The position numbers were made by a program, and so were the translations under genes. The notes below the pieces were generated by a model. It saw nothing but the letters and a program-made list of their open reading frames with translations. It was not told the origin of the DNA and ran no database searches. From JAWLBM01 sp041687675 (GTDB taxonomy: Bacteria > Pseudomonadota > Alphaproteobacteria > Rhizobiales > Pleomorphomonadaceae), in assembly GCA_041687675.1 (NCBI GenBank), contig JAWLBM010000020.1, positions 19,956-83,955 of the forward strand: a stretch of 64,000 bases of DNA, written 5' to 3'. How positions within the stretch are numbered: position 1 is the stretch's first letter; each line of letters starts with the position of its first letter. Positions 46,338-56,537 of this stretch are shown piece by piece.

Positions 46338-46871
46338 ATGTCAGACTCCGAATTTGCAAGGCTTCGGTATTGCCATGAGATGGCCGGTACGTATCTGGCG
46401 ATTTGTCTGTTCGAAAATCAACTGGTCTATGCTATGGTCTTTTGTGACAAAATTAGGCTCAGGAATTTGTTGGGTACAGATGTTGATAAGTGGAATTTGA
46501 TTCTCGAAAAGCGTGGTCAACTAGAGTCTTCGACCCTTGGTAACCTTATAAAAATACTTGAATCACACATTATACATGCGGAAGATATAAGATACTTGAA
46601 ATGGGTTAAGAATAAAAGAGATCACTTCATTCACCGATTTTTCCAAGAGGGCGCTTGGCCGGGCGAGCTTGGAGAAGAGGACTGCAGGGCCATGACTAGG
46701 CGGCTGCTTGCAACCCAGCTTTGGCTCAGGCGTGCTGAAAGCCGGGTGTGGCTGATACTTGAGCGGGCGGGGTTTATCGAGCTGAAACGTTTCTCCGACG
46801 GATACCTCGCTTCGAATGTTGGATTCTTAGATACCATCGAAGAAAACGATGCCAAGACCCCCCTTCCTTGA
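46338..46871 (+). CDS. unrecognised protein with HEPN-like R-x4-H motif, islet gene 2
   Basis: 177 residues, ATG at 46338 with AAGGA eleven bases upstream. No family recognised. A helical N-terminal half with LFENQLVYAMVFCDKIRLRN (24-43) precedes KWVKNKRDHFIHRFFQEGAW, which holds Arg94-x4-His99 followed by Arg-Phe-Phe, a common appearance of HEPN active sites. Two counted lines inside it are strikingly AT-rich: 46441-46500 has 21/60 G+C and 46561-46620 has 18/60, against 45/60 at 47041-47100 in the next gene. The stop lies 33 bases before the LysR start. Probably acquired horizontally with the preceding gene; 126 bases separate them. Confidence 0.75.
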   Translation: MSDSEFARLRYCHEMAGTYLAICLFENQLVYAMVFCDKIRLRNLLGTDVDKWNLILEKRGQLESSTLGNLIKILESHIIHAEDIRYLKWVKNKRDHFIHRFFQEGAWPGELGEEDCRAMTRRLLATQLWLRRAESRVWLILERAGFIELKRFSDGYLASNVGFLDTIEENDAKTPLP

Positions 46872-46904
46872 CACCCCGGCCCGCTTGCCCCTAGTCCCCC
46901 TGCG

Positions 46905-47855
46905 ATGGACATCAAGCAGCTTCGATATTTCATCGCCATCGCCGAGGAGGGGTCGCTGTCGGCGGCGTCGGGGCGGCTGGGGGTGGCGCAGCCGTCGTTG
47001 TCGCAGCATGTCATCCGGATCGAGCGGGAGCTCGGCGTGACGCTGCTCGAGCGGTCGCCGCGCGGGATCGTCGTCACCGAGGCGGGCGAGATCCTGCTCC
47101 GGCACGCGCGGGAGATCACCGCCGGCATGGAGCGCTGCCGCGAGGCGGTGCGGCAGTCGGCCGGGGTGCCGCGCGGAACCGTCGCCTTCGGGCTGCCGCC
47201 GTCGGTGTCGATGGTGCTCTCCGTGCCGCTCGCCGAGACGGTGCGGCTCGTCCTGCCGGAGGTGAAGCTGCAGGCGATGGAGGCGATGAGCGGCTTCATC
47301 CGCACCTGGCTCGACGACGGCACCGTCGACCTCGCCTTCCTCTATGACGTCGACGACCTCCGCAACCACGACATCCGCCGCCTGATGTCGGAGGACCTCC
47401 ACGTCTTCTCCGCCGCCGACGACTGGCCGCTGGCGACCCCGCCCGGCGTGCCGGTGCCCCTCGCCGACCTCGCCCGCCTCGACCTCGTGCTGCCCTCGCA
47501 GCGCCACGGCCTGCGGCGGACGGTGGACCGCTTCGCCCGCTCGGCCGGCGTCGAGCTCACCGTGGCGATCGAGATGGACGCGCTCAGCCAGATCAAGGAG
47601 CTGGTGGCCCGCGGCAGCGGCTACACCATCCTCGCGCCCGCCGCCGCCCACGACCGCGTCGAGCGCGGCGAGCTGGTCTCCTCGCCGATCGTCGACCCGC
47701 CGATGACGCGGCCGGTCCACCTGGTGCGCAACCTCGCCAAGCCGCTCACCCGCGCCTCCGGCGAGGTGGTGCGGATCACCCTCGACGTGGTCGCCGACCT
47801 GGTCCGCCGGGGGATCTGGCCGGCGCGCGACGACCGCGGCGCCGGCAGCGCCTGA
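46905..47855 (+). CDS. LysR-family regulator, Nac-like effector domain
   Basis: 316 residues. The winged helix (1-62: MDIKQLRYFIAIAEEGSLSA, VAQPSLSQHVIRIERELG) is followed by an effector domain of the nitrogen-assimilation-control type seen in many catabolic regulators. Just upstream lies the AT-rich islet; without it this gene would be divergent from the class III CoA-transferase, so those two genes are probably regulator and target. The CitE-like lyase gene follows 109 bases downstream on the same strand. Inducer unknown. Confidence 0.93.
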   Translation: MDIKQLRYFIAIAEEGSLSAASGRLGVAQPSLSQHVIRIERELGVTLLERSPRGIVVTEAGEILLRHAREITAGMERCREAVRQSAGVPRGTVAFGLPPSVSMVLSVPLAETVRLVLPEVKLQAMEAMSGFIRTWLDDGTVDLAFLYDVDDLRNHDIRRLMSEDLHVFSAADDWPLATPPGVPVPLADLARLDLVLPSQRHGLRRTVDRFARSAGVELTVAIEMDALSQIKELVARGSGYTILAPAAAHDRVERGELVSSPIVDPPMTRPVHLVRNLAKPLTRASGEVVRITLDVVADLVRRGIWPARDDRGAGSA

Positions 47856-47964
47856 CCAGAGCGCTTCCCGACCGGGTGGACTCGCCTGGTCGACGGGAAA
47901 TCGCTCCAGATTGATCGCCGGCGCGGCCGGCGGGGCCGACCGGCCCGACAGAGGGAGGATGGCG

Positions 47965-48807
47965 ATGACCAGCGGTCCGCGGCGCAGCCTGTTGTTCGTT
48001 CCCGCGGCGAGGCCCGAGCGCTTCGACAAGGCGCTGGCGTCCGGGGCCGACGTCGTCTGCGTCGACCTCGAGGACGCGGTGGTGCCCGCCGACCGCCCGG
48101 CCGCGCGTGGCCCGGCCTTCGACTTCCTCGCCGGCGGGCCCGGCCCGGAGCGGGTGGTGCGGATCTCGACGCCGCGCTCCGCCGATGGCCTGCGCGACCT
48201 CCTCGCCCTCGTCGAGGCGCGGCCCGCGGCGGGCACGGTGATGCTGCCCAAGGTGGAGGCGGCGGCGGAGGTGCGGATGGTGGAGGCGCTGCTCGCCGAG
48301 GCCGGGCTGCCGCTGGCCATCGCCGTGCTCGTCGAGACCGTCGCCGGCATCGAGGCGGCGCCGGCGATCCTCGCCGCCTCGCCGCGGATCGCCTTCGCCC
48401 TCTTCGGCGGGGTGGACCTTGCGGCCGAGCTCGGCGTGGCGGTCGCCGCGGCGCCGCTCGCCTACGCCCGCGCCCGGGTGGTGCACGCCGCCCGCGGCGC
48501 CGGCGTCGACGCCCTCGACGTGCCCTGCCTCGCTTTCCGCGACGAGGCGCTTGTCGCGGCCGAGGCGGCGGAGGCGCGCGCGCTCGGCTTCGCCGGCAAG
48601 GCGGTGCTGCACCCGATGAACGTCGAGGCGGTCCACCGCGCCTTCACCCCCTCCGCCGAGGAGGTGGAGCGGGCGGAGCGCTACCTCGCCGCCTACCGGG
48701 CGAGCCCGGACGGCCTCGCCGTGGTCGACGGCAAGCTGGTCGAAAAGCCGGTGGTCCGGGCGATGGAGCGCATCCTCGCCGCCGCCGGCCGCGATCCGGC
48801 GAGCTGA
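47965..48807 (+). CDS. CitE-like HpcH/HpaI-family CoA lyase
   Basis: 280 residues. Start chosen at 47965 (MTSGPRRSLLFVPAARPERFD) because GGGAGG lies six bases upstream; the ATG at 47959 is too close to it. Features of the CitE-like TIM barrel: VCVDLEDAVVPADRP near 33, VMLPKVEAAAEV near 93, the Mg2+ ligand Glu in VLVETVAGIEAAP near 123, and FALFGGVDLAAELG. Such proteins cleave citramalyl-CoA, malyl-CoA or related esters. With the hydratase and CoA-transferase in this block, citramalyl-CoA cleavage to acetyl-CoA and pyruvate is the best prediction. No other citrate lyase subunits are present, so it is not citrate lyase. Confidence 0.88.
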   Translation: MTSGPRRSLLFVPAARPERFDKALASGADVVCVDLEDAVVPADRPAARGPAFDFLAGGPGPERVVRISTPRSADGLRDLLALVEARPAAGTVMLPKVEAAAEVRMVEALLAEAGLPLAIAVLVETVAGIEAAPAILAASPRIAFALFGGVDLAAELGVAVAAAPLAYARARVVHAARGAGVDALDVPCLAFRDEALVAAEAAEARALGFAGKAVLHPMNVEAVHRAFTPSAEEVERAERYLAAYRASPDGLAVVDGKLVEKPVVRAMERILAAAGRDPAS

Positions 48808-48847
48808 CGGGCTCGGCCGGAGCGCGCCGCCCCGGCCGGCGCCTGTC

Positions 48848-50029
<1,182 letters not shown>

Positions 50030-50043
50030 TCCCGCCTCCCGCC

Positions 50044-50799
50044 TCAGAAGCCGCGCGCCACGGCCAGCGACCGCTCGGCGAAGCGGACGTGGTCGTTCGG
50101 ATTGTCGTGCTCGACGATGAAGTGCCGCGCCGGCGTCCCCCTCAGCGCGGCCATGATCGCCGGCCAGTCCACCGTGCCGTCGCCGACGTCCGCCCAGCCG
50201 TCCTCGTCTGCGTTCTCGCCCGCCGGGGCGATGTCCTTGATGTGGACCGCGGTGATGCGCTCGCCCCACCTTTCGATCGCCTCCAGCGGATCGGCGCCGC
50301 CCCGCACCACCCAGGCGATGTCCGCCTCCCACTCGAGGTCCGGCGCGGCGGCGAAAATCGCCTCCTGCGGCAGCGCGCCGTCGGCGGTGCGGCGGAACTC
50401 GAAGTCGTGGTTGTGCCAGCCGAAGCCGAGCCCGGCCTCGCGGATCGGCCCGCCCGCCGCCTGCAGCCGCCGGCCGAAGGCCTCCCAGCCGGCGCCGTCG
50501 GTCGGCCGCAGGTCGGGCAGCAGGTAGGGGCAGTAGACGGTGGTGATGCCGAGGTCGCGGCAGATCGAGAGCACCCGGCCCGGGTCCTTCTCCAGCATGT
50601 CGAGCGACATGTGGGCGGTCGGCATGGCAAGGCCGCTCCCGGCCAGCGCCGCCTTCAGCGCCTCCACCTGGGCGGGATCGGCATAGAGCGCCCCGTAGCC
50701 TTCCACGGCGGAATAGCCGAGCCGCGCCAGCATCGCCAGGGTGTTGGCGAGCGGCGGGAAGTTGCGGGACGAATAGAGCTGGTAGGAGAAGTCGGTCAC
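50044..50799 (-). CDS. sugar phosphate isomerase/epimerase-type TIM barrel
   Basis: 251 residues when started at the GTG at 50799, which has GGAGAG five bases upstream; another GTG at 50820 lacks one. It belongs to the AP-endonuclease 2/xylose isomerase-like fold: SYQLYSSRNFPPL, LGYSAVEGYG, the metal-binding HNHDFEF (about 115-121 from this start), DIAWVVRGGADP and VHIKDI. These proteins isomerise sugars or act on 3-keto glycosides using a divalent metal. It is co-transcribed with the Gfo/Idh gene and the ABC importer. Confidence 0.86.
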   Translation of the reverse strand: MTDFSYQLYSSRNFPPLANTLAMLARLGYSAVEGYGALYADPAQVEALKAALAGSGLAMPTAHMSLDMLEKDPGRVLSICRDLGITTVYCPYLLPDLRPTDGAGWEAFGRRLQAAGGPIREAGLGFGWHNHDFEFRRTADGALPQEAIFAAAPDLEWEADIAWVVRGGADPLEAIERWGERITAVHIKDIAPAGENADEDGWADVGDGTVDWPAIMAALRGTPARHFIVEHDNPNDHVRFAERSLAVARGF

Positions 50800-50866
50800 T
50801 GGGGCTCTCCGGGTATTCACATCTGGCGGAGCTTCGGAAACGGGCGGGGACGGGCGGCGCGGGTGA

Positions 50867-51946
<1,080 letters not shown>

Positions 51947-51953
51947 GGGCCGC

Positions 51954-52883
51954 TCACCCCTTGACGGCGCCCGCGGCGATGCCGCGCACGAAGAGTTTGC
52001 CGGAGACGAAGTAGACGATCAGCGGCACCAGGCCGGTCAGGATCGTCGCCGCCATGTTGACGTTGTATTCCTTCACGCCCTGGACCGAGTTGACGATGTT
52101 GTTGAGCTGCACCGTCATCGGGTAGTTCTCCGGCCGCGTGTAGACGACGCCGAAGAGGAAGTCGTTCCAGATGCCGGTGACCTGGATGATGATCGCCACC
52201 ACGAAGATCGGCAGCGACATCGGCAGCATGATCTTGAAGTAGATGCCCCAGAAGCCGGCGCCGTCGACGCGGGCGGCCTTGAACAGCTCCTCCGGCACCG
52301 AGACGAAGTAGTTGCGGAAGAGCAGCGTCAGGATCGGCATGCCGAAGATGGTGTGGACGATGACGAGGCCGGTCAGCGTGCCGTAGATCCCCATCTCCCG
52401 GAGCAGGATGACGATCGGGTAGAGCATCACCTGGTAGGGAATGAAGGCGCCGAAGATCAGGATGGTGAAGAACACCTCCGAGCCCTTGAAGCGCCAGTTG
52501 GCGAGGGCGTAGCCGTTCACCGAGGCCACCGCGATGGAGAGCGCCACCGAGGGCAGCAGGATCTGGACCGAGTTCCAGAAGCCGCGCGAGAGGCCGTCGC
52601 AGTTGAGGCCGGTGCAGGCCTGCGACCAGGCCTTCACCCAGGGCTCGAAGGTGATCTCCATCGGCGGGGCGAAGATGTTGCCGAGGCGGATCTCCGGCAT
52701 GCCCTTCAGCGAGGTGGCGACCATCACCCAGAGCGGCAGGAGGTAGTAGACCGCCACCACGAACAGCGTGCCGTAGAGCACGATGTTGCGGCGGGAGAGG
52801 GCGCGGCGCGGCCGGCGGCCACGCGGCTCGGCGTCGGCCCGGGCGGCGGGGAAGGCGAGGCTGCTCGCGGCGCGGTCAGACAC
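51954..52883 (-). CDS. carbohydrate ABC importer permease, MalG type
   Basis: 309 residues, about six transmembrane segments preceded by a 30-residue charged N-terminus. The EAA-type coupling loop reads EELFKAARVDGAGFWGIYFKIMLP (about 207-230). It overlaps the preceding permease gene by eight bases. An unusually long periplasmic loop (about residues 67-100) contains a Cys pair, CTGLNC. Partners are the permease at 52876 and the ATPase at 50867. Confidence 0.95.
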   Translation of the reverse strand: MSDRAASSLAFPAARADAEPRGRRPRRALSRRNIVLYGTLFVVAVYYLLPLWVMVATSLKGMPEIRLGNIFAPPMEITFEPWVKAWSQACTGLNCDGLSRGFWNSVQILLPSVALSIAVASVNGYALANWRFKGSEVFFTILIFGAFIPYQVMLYPIVILLREMGIYGTLTGLVIVHTIFGMPILTLLFRNYFVSVPEELFKAARVDGAGFWGIYFKIMLPMSLPIFVVAIIIQVTGIWNDFLFGVVYTRPENYPMTVQLNNIVNSVQGVKEYNVNMAATILTGLVPLIVYFVSGKLFVRGIAAGAVKG

Positions 52884-53766
52884 GGCGGCGTCCTCCGAAC
52901 TCGAGGTAGGCCCAGGGCACGACGATGATCGCCACGGTGACCAGCATCATGGTGGAGGCGGCGAAGCCCTGGCCGAGGTTCTGGCCGAGGAACATGGAAT
53001 CGTAGACGTACTTGGCCGGCACCTCGGAGGCGATGCCCGGGCCGCCCGAGGTCTGCGCGACGACGAGGTCGTAGAGCTTGACGATGCCGCTGGTGGCCAG
53101 CACCAGCGTCGTCACGAACACCGGCCGCATCATCGGCACGACCACGAAGAGGTAGGTCTTCCAGGCCGGGATGCCGTCGATCCGCGCGGCCTTCCAGATG
53201 TCCTCGTCGATGCCGCGCAGGCCCGCCAGCATCAGGCACATGATGAGGCCGGTACCCTGCCACAGCCCGGCGACCAGGATGCCGTAGATGACGATGTCCG
53301 GGTCGTAGAGCGGGTTGAACTCGAAGCTCTCGAAGCCGAGCGCCCGGACCACCTTCTGCACCCCGAACTCCGGGTTGAGCAGCCACTGCCAGACGAGGCC
53401 GGTGACGATGAAGGAGAGCGCGAAGGGGTAGAGGAAGATCGTCCGGAAGGTGTTCTCGAAGCGGATCTTCTGGTCGAGCATCACCGCCAGCAGGAAGCCG
53501 ATGAGGATCGAGAAGACCAGCGACAGCACGCCGTAGATGACGAGGTTCTCGATCGACACCAGCCAGCGGTTGGTGGACCACAGGCGCTCGTACTGGTCGA
53601 GCCCGACGAAGCGCAGGCGGGGCAGCAGCTTGGAGTCGGTGAAGGAGTAGAGCACCGTCCAGAGGGTGCCGCCGACGAACACGACCACCGCGGTCAGGAT
53701 CATCGGGATCGAGGCGATCTTGGCGCTGAGGTTGCGCCGCATCGGGTTGGGACGAGCGGACGTCAT
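52876..53766 (-). CDS. carbohydrate ABC importer permease, MalF type
   Basis: 296 residues with six predicted transmembrane segments and coupling loop EDIWKAARIDGIPAWKTYLFVVVP (about 188-211). It forms the heterodimeric channel with the MalG-type permease. It is separated from the binding-protein gene by 170 bases carrying a large GC-rich hairpin. Confidence 0.95.
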   Translation of the reverse strand: MTSARPNPMRRNLSAKIASIPMILTAVVVFVGGTLWTVLYSFTDSKLLPRLRFVGLDQYERLWSTNRWLVSIENLVIYGVLSLVFSILIGFLLAVMLDQKIRFENTFRTIFLYPFALSFIVTGLVWQWLLNPEFGVQKVVRALGFESFEFNPLYDPDIVIYGILVAGLWQGTGLIMCLMLAGLRGIDEDIWKAARIDGIPAWKTYLFVVVPMMRPVFVTTLVLATSGIVKLYDLVVAQTSGGPGIASEVPAKYVYDSMFLGQNLGQGFAASTMMLVTVAIIVVPWAYLEFGGRRRV

Positions 53767-53886
53767 CGGGTCTCCCTCGGCTCGGGGGACGACGGGGCCT
53801 GGCTGCCCGACAGGTGGCCGGGATCCTTAGGGCCCTGTGGGGCCCCGGAGAAGCGGCCGGATCCGGACCGGTCCGACCGGCGGGGG

Positions 53887-53926
53887 CGGGGGAGCCGCCG
53901 GCGCAGGGCGCGCCGGCCGGCTTCCC
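53887..53926 (-). promoter_or_regulatory. intercistronic hairpin, ABC binding protein-permease
   Basis: GGGGGAGCCGCCGGCGC on one side pairs, with a single bulge, to GCGCGCCGGCCGGCTTCCCC on the other, immediately after the binding-protein stop on the minus strand. It is in the same relative position as the hairpins at 26567 and 34096 and probably protects the binding-protein message. Confidence 0.5.
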
Positions 53927-53936
53927 CGCCGGTCCG

Positions 53937-55172
53937 TCACTCCGCGCTGGCGATGATGTCGGCGAAGCGCGTCTGGGCGTCGGCGGCGCTGATGCTCGGG
54001 TCGTTGAAGAACTCGTTCATCAGCGTCTCGATCTGGGTGCCCGTGTCCGGCGTGACCAGTTCGTCCGTGCTCTGCACCGTGTTGCCCTTGGCGAGGATCG
54101 CGAGGCCCTTCTTCATGCAGTCGTTGGCGGCCTCAAGGTCGATGTCCTTGCGGATCGGCAGGGACCCCTTCTTGAGGTTGAAGGCGACCTGCGTCTCGGG
54201 CGAGAACATCACCGAGGCGAGCTTCTCCTGGGCCACCGACTTGTCGGCGTCGTCCAGCAGCGGGAAGTAGAAGGCGTCGCCCGCGGTCGAGATGATCTCG
54301 TTGACGCCGAGGCCTGGCAGGCAGCTGTAGTCCTGGCCCGCCACCTCGCCGGCCACCTGGAACTCGCCCTGCGCCCAGTCGCCCATGATCTGGCCGCCGG
54401 CCTTGTCGGTGATCACCATGTTGGTGGCCTGGTTCCAGTCCTGCACGTTGGTGCCCTGCGACATCTCGCGGGCGTCGTCGAGGGCCTCGAACACCTTGGC
54501 CATCTCCGGCCCGGCCGCGGCCTCCTCGTCCTTGTCGCCGTAGACCTTCATGAAGAGGTCCTTGCCGCCGAGCGAGACCAGCAGCACCTGGAAGGCGCCC
54601 GCCGCCTGCCAGGCCTGGCCGCCGACCGCGAGCGGCACCTTGCCGGCGGCCCGGAGCGCCGGGGCCGCGGCGACGAACTCGTCCCAGTTCGTCGGCACCG
54701 CCACGCCGGCCTCCTCGAAGGCCTTGTTGGAGAGCCAGAGCCACTGCCAGGAATGGATGTTGATCGGCACGCAGTAGACCTTGCCGTCGAGGGTGCAGCT
54801 GTCGAGCAGCGAGGGCGCGGCCATCACCTCCCGCCAGTTCTCCGCGGTGGCGAGGTCGGTGAGGTCGCGCATCAGGCCGGCCTCGACCAGTTCCTCGGCC
54901 TGGCGGCCGTGGTTGAACTGGGTGGCCGCCATCGGGTCGCCGCCGGTGATGCGGCTGATCATGATCGGACGCGCGGTGCCGCCGGAGCCGGCGATCGCCC
55001 CGTCCACCCACTTGTTGCCGGTCGCGTCGAAGGCCTTGGCGAACTCCGCCACCGCGGCCGCCTCGCCGCCGGAGGTCCACCAGTGGGTGACCTCGAGGTC
55101 GGTGGCCTGGGCGGCCGGGATCGGCGCGAGGGCGCAGGCCGCGAGGGCGGCGATCGAGAAGCTGAAGCGCAT
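53937..55172 (-). CDS. carbohydrate ABC importer substrate-binding protein
   Basis: 411 residues with a signal peptide (1-25, MRFSFSIAALAACALAPIPA ending AQATD). The ATG at 55172 has GGGAGG five bases upstream and is preferred over the longer frame. The mature family 1 binding protein shows LEVTHWWTSGGEAAAVAEFAKAFD, QWLWLSNKAFEEAGV and QIMGDWAQGEFQ. It is the first gene of a leftward operon importing an oligosaccharide, glycoside or polyol. Its promoter carries a palindrome in the spacer, and a LacI gene is divergent. Confidence 0.94.
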   Translation of the reverse strand: MRFSFSIAALAACALAPIPAAQATDLEVTHWWTSGGEAAAVAEFAKAFDATGNKWVDGAIAGSGGTARPIMISRITGGDPMAATQFNHGRQAEELVEAGLMRDLTDLATAENWREVMAAPSLLDSCTLDGKVYCVPINIHSWQWLWLSNKAFEEAGVAVPTNWDEFVAAAPALRAAGKVPLAVGGQAWQAAGAFQVLLVSLGGKDLFMKVYGDKDEEAAAGPEMAKVFEALDDAREMSQGTNVQDWNQATNMVITDKAGGQIMGDWAQGEFQVAGEVAGQDYSCLPGLGVNEIISTAGDAFYFPLLDDADKSVAQEKLASVMFSPETQVAFNLKKGSLPIRKDIDLEAANDCMKKGLAILAKGNTVQSTDELVTPDTGTQIETLMNEFFNDPSISAADAQTRFADIIASAE

Positions 55173-55206
55173 GAAGTCCTCCCGTACTGTATCGTTGCAG
55201 TAGAAG

Positions 55207-55235
55207 AGGCTACGCGACATCCTGTCGCGTGGCAA
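55207..55235 (-). promoter_or_regulatory. promoter with operator palindrome in its spacer
   Basis: On the minus strand: -35 TTGCCA (55235-55230), exactly 17 bases, -10 TAGCCT (55212-55207). The palindrome ACGCGACA-TCC-TGTCGCGT (55212-55230, perfect 8-base arms) fills the spacer, so a bound repressor would block RNA polymerase. It drives the ABC operon 35 bases downstream; the LacI protein at 55476 is the obvious candidate repressor. Confidence 0.65.
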
Positions 55236-55404
55236 CAGCGAAGTTCGAAACCGGGCGGCAGCCGTCGGCGTCTCCGGTGGATGAAATAAGATATGCGGAA
55301 AACATTGGACTTTCCGCCACCATGAAGGCTAGGTTCGGGCGGTTGGCGGCCCTGCGGGGTGCCGGCGCGGGGCCGACCCGCCCGCTGTTCCCGCCCGGAC
55401 TGCA

Positions 55405-55442
55405 ACGTTTCGGAGCGGGCCGAATGTGCGGGGCCGAAACGT
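55405..55442. promoter_or_regulatory. spaced inverted repeat before the LacI gene
   Basis: ACGTTTCGG (55405-55413) and CCGAAACGT (55434-55442), perfect 9-base inverted repeats 20 bases apart, ending 34 bases before the LacI ATG. Half-sites with AACGTTT are typical of LacI-family operators; possible autoregulatory site. Confidence 0.5.
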
Positions 55443-55475
55443 GTGCGACGGACGGGCCGTCGGGAGCGGCGGGAC

Positions 55476-56513
55476 ATGAGCGAGGGACACCAGGGCGGCG
55501 AGGGAAGCGCGGGCGGCGACGCCGGCGGCGGCGGCCGGCCGACGCTGAAGACCATCGCCTTCATGACCGGCCTCGGCGTCACCACCGTCTCGAGGGCGCT
55601 GAAGGACGCGCCCGACATCGGCGAGGCGACCAAGGAGCGGGTGCGCCTCGTCGCGCGCCAGATCGGCTACCGGCCGAACCGGGCCGGCGTTCGCCTGCGC
55701 ACCGGGCGCACCAACGTCATCAGCCTCATCATGTCGGTCGAGACCGAGGTGCTCGGCCTCACCTCGCACATCGTCTACGGCATCTCCGAGTTCCTCGCCG
55801 GCACCCCCTACCACCTGATCGTGACGCCCTACCGGCCGACCGACGACCCGCTCGACCCGGTCCGCTACATCGTCGAGACCGGCTCGGCGGACGGGGTGAT
55901 CTTCTCCCGCCTCGAGCCGGACGACGCGCGGGTGCGCTATCTCCACGAGCACGGCTTTCCCTTCGCCTCGCACGGGCGGACGGAGATGGGCATCGACCAT
56001 CCCTGGTTCGACTTCGACAACGAGCGCTACGCCGAGATCGCGGTCGGCCGCCTCGCCGCCCGCGGCCGCCGCCGCCTCGCGCTGCTGCCGCCGCCCTCGC
56101 GGCTCACCTACGCCCGGCACACCGCGGCCGGCTTCACCCGCGCGCTCGACGCCCTCGGCCTCGACGAGGTGGGGCTCCGGGACGTCACCACCGACGACGG
56201 CCACGAAGCGATCCGCGCCCGGGTCGAGGCGCTGATGCGCTCGCCGCGCCGGCCCGACGGAATCGTCTCCGCCTCGGCCTCCGCGGCGATCGCCGCCATC
56301 ATCGGCGCGGAGGACGCCGGCTTCGTCATCGGCCGCGACTTCGACGTGGCGGTGAAGGAGAGCTTCGACCTGATGCGCAAGTTCCGCCGCGAGGTGGAGG
56401 TGGTGCACGAGGACTTCCGCTCCGCCGGCGCCGGCCTCGCACGCGCTGTCCTCGGGTCCATCGCCGGCCGGCCGGCGCGGGAGTTGCAGACGCTGGAGGC
56501 GCCGGAGGGCTGA
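55476..56513 (+). CDS. LacI-family regulator of the ABC/Gfo-Idh operon
   Basis: 345 residues from the ATG at 55476; the longer upstream frame is Arg-rich and unlikely. After a Gly-rich N-terminal leader of ~22 residues comes the LacI helix-turn-helix and hinge (TLKTIAFMTGLGVTTVSRAL, about 25-75), then the periplasmic-binding-like effector domain. The leader is unusual for this family. It is divergent from the ABC operon with two good palindromes in the 303-base gap. Confidence 0.93.
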   Translation: MSEGHQGGEGSAGGDAGGGGRPTLKTIAFMTGLGVTTVSRALKDAPDIGEATKERVRLVARQIGYRPNRAGVRLRTGRTNVISLIMSVETEVLGLTSHIVYGISEFLAGTPYHLIVTPYRPTDDPLDPVRYIVETGSADGVIFSRLEPDDARVRYLHEHGFPFASHGRTEMGIDHPWFDFDNERYAEIAVGRLAARGRRRLALLPPPSRLTYARHTAAGFTRALDALGLDEVGLRDVTTDDGHEAIRARVEALMRSPRRPDGIVSASASAAIAAIIGAEDAGFVIGRDFDVAVKESFDLMRKFRREVEVVHEDFRSAGAGLARAVLGSIAGRPARELQTLEAPEG

Positions 56514-56537
56514 GGGCTCCCCCGCGGCTCCGGCCGC

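Noticed and set aside
47965..48807. Citrate lyase beta subunit
   Set aside because: No alpha, gamma or ligase subunits nearby; neighbours fit a stand-alone citramalyl-CoA-type lyase better.
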